Shown here piece by piece: positions 7,351 through 11,929 of a DNA stretch of 11,929 bases. The stretch is from UBA4615 sp044342535 (GTDB lineage Bacteria > Pseudomonadota > Gammaproteobacteria > Burkholderiales > Burkholderiaceae_E). Both the position numbers and the translations under genes were made by a program. Within the stretch, counting starts at the first letter, position 1; each line of letters begins with the position of its first letter. Under the pieces are notes generated by a model, which was given only the letters and a program-made list of their open reading frames with translations, was not told the origin of the DNA and did not search any database. The stretch lies in contig JBIIPQ010000103.1 in NCBI GenBank assembly GCA_044342535.1, positions 1-11,929 of the forward strand, read 5' to 3'.

Positions 7351-8603
7351 AGATGAACAAGCGAGTCTGGGTTCTCGGCGCCGTGAGTGCCGCCGTCGCC
7401 GCCACGATCGGCAGCGGCGCGATCGCGCAGCAGGGCACGCCGGTGAAGATCGGCCTGCTGGCCACGCTCGAGGGGCCGTTCGCGGCCGGCGGCGCGGACG
7501 GCATGCGCGGCGCGGAGCTGGCCGTCCGGCAGGCGGGCGGCACGGTCGCGGGACGCAAGATCGAGATCGTCAAGGCGAGCTCGAACGCCAACCCCGACGT
7601 CGCGGTCAACGCGGCGCGCAAGCTGGTCGAGCAGGACAAGGTCGACATCCTGGTGGGCCCGCTGTCGGGCGGCGAGGGCATCGCGATCAAGGACTACTCC
7701 AAGACGCAGCCGCAGACCACCTTCATCAACGGCGGCTCGGGCGCGCAGGCCACCACGCTGGTCAGCCCGAGCCCCAACTTCTTCCGCTTCAACACCGAGG
7801 GTGCGCAGTGGATGGTCGGCCTGGGCAAGGCGGCCATGGACAAGGGCTACAAGCGCACGATGATCATCGCGGAGGACTACGCGTTCCCGTACTCGCAGGT
7901 GCAGGGCTTCATGGCCGAGTACTGCAGGCTCGGCGGCAAGGTGCCGCTCAAGGCCTGGGTGCCGCTGGGGGGCAAGGACTATTCGTCGGTCATCGCCCGC
8001 ATCCCGAAGGACGTCGATGCGCTGCTGGTGGTGCTGGGCGGCGCCGACGCGGTCAACTTCCTGAACCAGTACGAGGCCGCGGGCGGTGACAAGCCGATGA
8101 TGGGCGGCTCCATCACGGTGAGCCAGGACGTGCTGAACTACCGCGGCAAGCGGCGCGACTCGCTGGTCGGCACGATCTCCGCCGGCCCGGTGGCGGACAG
8201 CTTCGACGGCGCCGAGTGGAAGGCCTTCGTGGCCGACTACCAGAAGAACTTCCCGGTCTCGGCCGGCGGGTTCCCGAGCCCCAGCCTGTTCGCGTACGTG
8301 TACTACGTCAACATGAAGGCGGCGCTCGACGGCCTGGCCGCAGTCAACGGCGATCTGGGCGGCCAGCATGCGAAGTACCGCGAGGCGCTGAGCAAGATGG
8401 TCCTCAAGACCCCCACCGGCGACGTGCGGCTCGACGCCAACCGGCAGGCCATCGGCACGACCTTCGTGACCGAGGTGGTCAAGGACGCGCAGGGCAACCT
8501 CACCACCAAGGTGGCGCGCAAGGTCGACAACATCGACCAGCTGCTGGGCATCAAGAAGGAAGAGTTCCAGATGGGCACGCGCGACGTGCCGGCCTGCCCC
8601 TGA
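7347..8603 (+). CDS. ABC transporter periplasmic substrate-binding protein (LivJ/LivK-type)
   Basis: This 418-residue secreted protein captures the solute in the periplasm and delivers it to the two permeases. Residues 1-27 form a signal peptide: MKMNKR, a hydrophobic alanine-rich core, then AIA before QQG as the likely cleavage site. The absence of a lipobox cysteine indicates a soluble periplasmic protein. The mature part is a type-1 periplasmic-binding fold: VKIGLLATLEGPFAAGG (strand one and ligand loop, about 33-49), AARKLVEQDKVDILVGPLSGGEG (about 89-111), FFRFNTEGAQ (about 145-154), and a C-terminal lobe ending in a short tail, CP. The GTG start at 7347 is supported by AGGAG and a GTGA overlap with the upstream stop. 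Lying amid hydrolase genes suggests the solute feeds that pathway rather than being a standard branched-chain amino acid. Confidence 0.92.
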   Translation: MKMNKRVWVLGAVSAAVAATIGSGAIAQQGTPVKIGLLATLEGPFAAGGADGMRGAELAVRQAGGTVAGRKIEIVKASSNANPDVAVNAARKLVEQDKVDILVGPLSGGEGIAIKDYSKTQPQTTFINGGSGAQATTLVSPSPNFFRFNTEGAQWMVGLGKAAMDKGYKRTMIIAEDYAFPYSQVQGFMAEYCRLGGKVPLKAWVPLGGKDYSSVIARIPKDVDALLVVLGGADAVNFLNQYEAAGGDKPMMGGSITVSQDVLNYRGKRRDSLVGTISAGPVADSFDGAEWKAFVADYQKNFPVSAGGFPSPSLFAYVYYVNMKAALDGLAAVNGDLGGQHAKYREALSKMVLKTPTGDVRLDANRQAIGTTFVTEVVKDAQGNLTTKVARKVDNIDQLLGIKKEEFQMGTRDVPACP

Positions 8604-8626
8604 CCGATCCGGCGCACGGCTGACCC

Positions 8627-9451
8627 ATGGCTTCGATCAGCGACCATCCCGCACGGCGAACCGCCTCGGTGCGCCCGACGGCATCGGCGGCCTCGCGGCC
8701 GCTGATGTCCGGCGACGCGCTGGTGCTCGAGGGCGTGACACGCGCCTTCGGTGCCCTGCGCGCCGTCGACGACGTGTCGCTGACCGTCGCCGCGGGTCAG
8801 AAGTACGCCGTGCTCGGCTCCAACGGCGCCGGCAAGACGACCCTCTTCAATGCGATCACCGGGGACTTCCCGCCGACAGCGGGACGCATCCTGTTCTTCG
8901 GCGAGGACGTCACCGCGCTGCAGCCCCACGAGCGCATCCGCAAGGGGCTGCGGCGCACCTACCAGTCCTCGCTGCTGTTCCGCGAGCTGACGGTGCGCGA
9001 CAACCTGTTCCTGGCGGTGCGCGGCGTGGCCAGCGGCCGCTTCAGCTTCTGGCGCGCCGGACGGGGTCACGCCTCGCAGGCCGCCACCGACGACATCCTT
9101 CACCGCGTGCGCCTGGACCACCTGGCCGGCGAGCTGGTGGGCAACCTGGCGCACGGGCAGCAGCGCCAGCTCGAGATCGGCATGGCGCTCGCGGGCGCAC
9201 CGCGCCTCATCCTCTTCGACGAGCCGGCAGCGGGCCTGTCGCCCGCCGAGCGGCGCGAGCTGGTGGCGCTGCTGCGCGGGCTGCCGGCGCACATGAGCTT
9301 CGTGCTCATCGAGCACGACCTGGACATCGCGCTGCGCGTGGTGGAGCGGGTCACGGTGATGCACAACGGGCGCGTGCTGCGGCACGGCACGCCCGATGAG
9401 ATCGAGAACGACGCGCAGGTGCAGGCCATCTACATGGGAGGCAAGCACTGA
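8627..9451 (+). CDS. Branched-chain amino acid-type ABC transporter ATPase (LivG-like)
   Basis: This is a 274-residue nucleotide-binding subunit on the cytoplasmic face of the importer. It has Walker A GSNGAGKT (residues 64-71), a Q-loop Gln113 (TYQSS), the signature LAHGQQRQLEIG from residue 174 (LAxGQ is the usual LivG form of LSGGQ), Walker B LILFDEP (194-200) and a switch His230 (LIEHD). All catalytic elements are intact. The first 30 or so residues are a hydrophilic Ser/Ala/Arg-rich extension before the ATPase fold begins at LVLEGVTRAFG. An in-frame ATG at 8705 would remove most of it; neither start has a clear ribosome site, so the true N-terminus is open. The stop TGA shares its A with the ATG of the next gene. 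Confidence 0.92.
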   Translation: MASISDHPARRTASVRPTASAASRPLMSGDALVLEGVTRAFGALRAVDDVSLTVAAGQKYAVLGSNGAGKTTLFNAITGDFPPTAGRILFFGEDVTALQPHERIRKGLRRTYQSSLLFRELTVRDNLFLAVRGVASGRFSFWRAGRGHASQAATDDILHRVRLDHLAGELVGNLAHGQQRQLEIGMALAGAPRLILFDEPAAGLSPAERRELVALLRGLPAHMSFVLIEHDLDIALRVVERVTVMHNGRVLRHGTPDEIENDAQVQAIYMGGKH

Positions 9452-11724
9452 TGGGCTGGTTCTCCCGCACCGAGCCGCCCGGCAGGGCCTCGGGGGTGCC
9501 GCTGCTGGTCATCGAGGGGCTCGACGTCCACTACGGACGCGCCCATGCGCTGCAGGGCGTGAGCCTGCAGCTCGATCGGGGCGTGCAGGGCATCGTCGGG
9601 CGCAACGGCATGGGCAAGACCACGCTGTGCAACGCCGTCACCGGGCTGGTGCCCGCCGCCGGCAGCATCCGGCTGGCGGGCGAGGAGATCCTCGGGCTGA
9701 GCCCCAACCAGATCACGCAGCGCGGCATCGCCTACGTGCCGCAGGGCCGGCGCGTCTGGCCCTCGCTCACCGTGGACGAGACGCTGCGCCTGGTGGCGCG
9801 CCACAAGCGCGAGATCGACCGCGTCTACGCGATGTTCCCGCGGCTGGCCGAGCGCAAGGGCAACGGCGGCGGGCAGCTCTCCGGCGGCGAGCAGCAGATG
9901 CTGGCGATCGGCCGCGCGCTGCTGCTCGCACCGCGCCTCTTGGTGATGGACGAGCCCACCGAGGGCCTGGCGCCCGTCATCGTCGAGCATGTCGCGCAGT
10001 CGCTGCGCACGTTGGCCGCCGAGGGCGAGATCTCGATCCTCTTGATCGAGCAGAACCTGGGTGTCGCGCTCGAGGTCGCGGACACCATCGGCGTGATGGT
10101 GAACGGCCGCATCGCCCACCAGATGGCCGCGGCCGCGCTGGCCGCCGACCGCGCGCTGCAGGAGCAGCTGCTCGGGGTGCGCAGCGGCGGCCACGAGCTC
10201 GAGGCCGAGCCCGACGACACGGCGGCGGCGCTCGCGGCGGCGGCATCGGCACCGGACGAGCCGCTCCAGGTCTACACGGTGCGGCGCGCGCACGGCGACG
10301 GCGCGCCCTCGCTCGATGACCTCGCCCCGCGCACCGTCGGCAGCATCAACCGCTGGGGTACGGCGTCCGTCCCGGCACCGACGGCCGATGCCGCCGCGCA
10401 GACCGGGGCCGCCTCGTCCGCACCCGCCCTGCGCAGCGCCGCGGCGGCCGCGAAGGTGCTGGAGTTCCCGGTGGCCGCGACCAGCGGGCGCGCCGCCTAC
10501 GTGGCCGGCACCTTCGACACGAAGGCGCGCGAGCTGTTCTTCCTGCGCCAGTGCCTGGAGCGCCTGGGGCTGCGGGTCGTCACCGTGGACCTGTCGACCT
10601 CGGGCCGGCCCTCGCCCGCCAGCGTGCATCCGCGCGAGGTCGCGCGCCACCATCCGGACGGCGAGTCGGCGGTGTTCAGCGGCGACCGCGGCAGCGCCGT
10701 CAGCGCGATGGCGCTCGCCTTCGAGCGCTACGTCCTCACGCGTCGCGACCTCGGCGGCATCATCTCGGCCGGCGGCTCGGGCGGCACCTCGCTCGCCACG
10801 CCCGCGATGCGGGCACTGCCCATCGGCGTGCCCAAGGTCATGGTGTCCACGATGGCCAGCGGCGACACGCGGCCCTACGTGGGCCCGAGCGACCTGTGCA
10901 TGATGTATTCGGTGACAGACGTACAGGGCATCAACCGCATCAGCGAGAAGGTGCTGGCCAACGCCGCGCACGCGCTGGCGGGCATGGTGACCCATCCGCC
11001 CGCCGAGTCCACGATCACGCGGCCCGCGCTCGGACTCACCATGTTCGGCGTCACCACGCCCTGCGTGCAGGCGGTGACCAAGCGGCTCGAGGCCGACTAC
11101 GACTGCCTGGTCTTCCATGCGACCGGCGTCGGCGGCCAGAGCATGGAGAAGCTCGCAGGCTCCGGGCTGCTGGTCGGCGTCATCGACGTCTCCACCACCG
11201 AGGTGGCCGACGAGATCGTCGGCGGCACGCTGTCCGCGGGCCCGACGCGGCTCGATGTCTTCGCGCAGCATGCGCTGCCCTACGTCGGCTCCTGCGGCGC
11301 GCTCGACATGGTCAACTTCGGCGCCTTCGAGTCGGTGCCCGAGCGCTTCCGATCGCGTCGGCTCTACCGCCACAACCCGACGGTGACGCTGATGCGCACC
11401 ACTGTCGACGAGAACCGCGCGATCGGCGAGTTCATCGCCGGCAAGCTCAATGCGATGGCCGGCCCGGTGCGTTTCCTGATCCCCGAGGGTGGCGTGTCGG
11501 CCATCGACCGGCCGGGCCAGCCCTTCCACGACCCCGAGGCCGACCGGATGCTGTTCGGTACGATCGAGACCCTGTTCCGCGCCGGCCCGCAGCGCCGGCT
11601 GCAGCGCCTGCCCCTGCACGTCAACGACGAGGCCTTCGCCGACACGCTGGTCGCGGCCTGGCGCGAGGTCTCGGCACTCCCCTCATCGACTCAAGGACGC
11701 ACGACGTATGCCCCGCATCGCTAG
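9451..11724 (+). CDS. Fusion protein: LivF-type ABC ATPase plus Tm-1-like/UPF0261 ATP-binding domain
   Basis: This 757-residue protein is the second importer ATPase joined to a large extra domain. Residues 1-245 are LivF-like: Walker A GRNGMGKT (50-57), Q-loop Gln98, signature LSGGE (143-147), Walker B LLVMDEP (163-169), and LLIEQN with the Gln usual for LivF at the switch position. Residues 246-345 are a linker, partly Ala-rich, holding a less simple island (QVYTVRRAHGDG to TVGSINRWG). Residues 348-745 are a complete Tm-1-like domain: VAGTFDTKARELFFL (351-365), ISAGGSGGTSLAT (438-450), MVSTMASGDTRPYVGPSD (464-481), FHATGVGGQSMEKL (555-568) and TTEVADEIVGGTLSAGPTRL (582-601). GGGAGG at 9436-9441 supports the start. 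No internal ribosome site was seen before the Tm-1 part, so one polypeptide is expected. LivF proteins are normally about 235 residues. The Tm-1 activity is unknown. Confidence 0.93.
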   Translation: MGWFSRTEPPGRASGVPLLVIEGLDVHYGRAHALQGVSLQLDRGVQGIVGRNGMGKTTLCNAVTGLVPAAGSIRLAGEEILGLSPNQITQRGIAYVPQGRRVWPSLTVDETLRLVARHKREIDRVYAMFPRLAERKGNGGGQLSGGEQQMLAIGRALLLAPRLLVMDEPTEGLAPVIVEHVAQSLRTLAAEGEISILLIEQNLGVALEVADTIGVMVNGRIAHQMAAAALAADRALQEQLLGVRSGGHELEAEPDDTAAALAAAASAPDEPLQVYTVRRAHGDGAPSLDDLAPRTVGSINRWGTASVPAPTADAAAQTGAASSAPALRSAAAAAKVLEFPVAATSGRAAYVAGTFDTKARELFFLRQCLERLGLRVVTVDLSTSGRPSPASVHPREVARHHPDGESAVFSGDRGSAVSAMALAFERYVLTRRDLGGIISAGGSGGTSLATPAMRALPIGVPKVMVSTMASGDTRPYVGPSDLCMMYSVTDVQGINRISEKVLANAAHALAGMVTHPPAESTITRPALGLTMFGVTTPCVQAVTKRLEADYDCLVFHATGVGGQSMEKLAGSGLLVGVIDVSTTEVADEIVGGTLSAGPTRLDVFAQHALPYVGSCGALDMVNFGAFESVPERFRSRRLYRHNPTVTLMRTTVDENRAIGEFIAGKLNAMAGPVRFLIPEGGVSAIDRPGQPFHDPEADRMLFGTIETLFRAGPQRRLQRLPLHVNDEAFADTLVAAWREVSALPSSTQGRTTYAPHR
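11693..11697 (+). promoter_or_regulatory. Ribosome binding site of the TIM-barrel gene, inside the fusion gene
   Basis: AAGGA lies ten bases before the ATG at 11708, within the last codons of the preceding gene. It supports a separate start in the new frame rather than a longer fusion. Confidence 0.55.
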
Positions 11725-11929
11725 GACCACGCTGCTCGAGCGCTTCCGCGGCAAGATCGCCGTCGGCCGCCCGCTCATCGGCGGCGGCGCGGGTACCGGC
11801 CTGTCCGCCAAGTGCGAGGAGGCCGGCGGCATCGACCTGATCGTGATCTACAACTCCGGGCGCTACCGGATGGCCGGACGCGGCTCGCTCGCCGGGCTGA
11901 TGGCCTACGGCAACGCCAACGAGATCGTC
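11708..11929 (+). CDS. Phosphoenolpyruvate hydrolase-family / Tm-1 C-terminal-type TIM-barrel protein (5' part only)
   Basis: The first 74 codons run to the window edge without a stop. The sequence begins MPRIARTTLLERFRGKIAVG and has the family segments PLIGGGAGTGLSAKCEEAGG, IDLIVIYNSGRYRMAGRGSL and AGLMAYGNANEIV, which I recognise as the family named PEP hydrolase or TIM-barrel signal transduction protein. The first strand and loop of an (alpha/beta)8 barrel fit this region. The gene starts 17 bases inside the fusion gene, in another frame, so translation is probably coupled. In plant and fungal Tm-1 proteins a domain of this kind follows the UPF0261 domain on the same chain, so this is the expected partner of the upstream Tm-1 domain. 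The enzymatic role is not established by anything visible here. Confidence 0.85.
   Translation, partial: MPRIARTTLLERFRGKIAVGRPLIGGGAGTGLSAKCEEAGGIDLIVIYNSGRYRMAGRGSLAGLMAYGNANEIV

Larger units (their letters stand above)
827..11929 (+). other. Predicted single operon (hydrolases, importer, Tm-1 module)
   Basis: All plus-strand genes from 943 onward are separated by 23 bases or less, or overlap (4 bases at 6184 and 7347, 1 base at 9451, 17 bases at 11708). I saw no intergenic hairpin terminator or second convincing promoter among them. The unit continues past the right edge. A single transcript starting near 827 is inferred, not shown. Confidence 0.7.

Noticed and set aside
8604..8626. Gap after the binding-protein gene, examined for a terminator or attenuating hairpin
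   Set aside because: The 23 bases show no convincing stem or T-run.
9146..9160. Degenerate ABC signature LAHGQ in the LivG-like ATPase as a sign of inactivity
   Set aside because: LivG-type ATPases normally carry a variant of this kind (LAxGQQRxLEI). All other catalytic motifs are intact.
10048..10056. Gln instead of His at the ABC switch position in the LivF-like domain (LLIEQN)
   Set aside because: Gln at this position is usual in LivF-type subunits, so it is not an odd substitution.
9430..11619. Very long open frame on the minus strand opposite the ATPase/Tm-1 fusion, and similar long minus-strand frames opposite the amidohydrolases
   Set aside because: These are antisense shadows typical of very GC-rich coding DNA. 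Their translations are low-complexity (His/Arg/Ala/Gly-rich) with no family motifs, while the plus strand encodes clear conserved proteins.

Overview
The window is very GC-rich, with compact genes, G/C-ending codons and almost no intergenic space. Together with the protein types this suggests a betaproteobacterium of the order Burkholderiales; that assignment is inference from style, not from a marker gene. Nothing suggests phage, transposon, CRISPR or RNA genes.

Layout. A TetR-type regulator lies on the minus strand (707 down past the left edge; its 3' end is outside the window). A short divergent control region (708-942) holds a good sigma70-like promoter and a perfect 16-bp palindrome just downstream of it. 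From 943 to the right edge every gene is on the plus strand, with gaps of at most 23 bases or overlaps. The order is: an FAH-family hydrolase; an alpha/beta hydrolase; two tandem paralogous metal-dependent amidohydrolases; a complete branched-chain-amino-acid-type (HAAT/Liv) ABC importer (two permeases, a secreted binding protein, two ATPases); and the start of a phosphoenolpyruvate-hydrolase-family (TIM-barrel) protein cut by the window edge. This reads as one long operon.

How it works together (inference). The importer brings in a small organic solute. Four hydrolases of three unrelated folds, with no oxidoreductase among them, would dismantle it by successive hydrolysis of C-N, ester or C-C bonds. 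The TetR regulator would hold the operon shut by binding the palindrome. The substrate cannot be read from sequence.

The most unusual element is the second ATPase gene (9451-11724). It is a LivF-type ABC ATPase fused in one frame, through a roughly 100-residue linker, to a complete Tm-1-like/UPF0261 ATP-binding domain. In plant and fungal Tm-1 proteins this domain is followed by a TIM-barrel domain of the kind encoded here by the next, overlapping gene. The window thus physically links an importer motor, a Tm-1 ATP-binding module and its usual TIM-barrel partner, suggesting a transporter-tethered metabolic or sensing complex that I cannot name as any described system.
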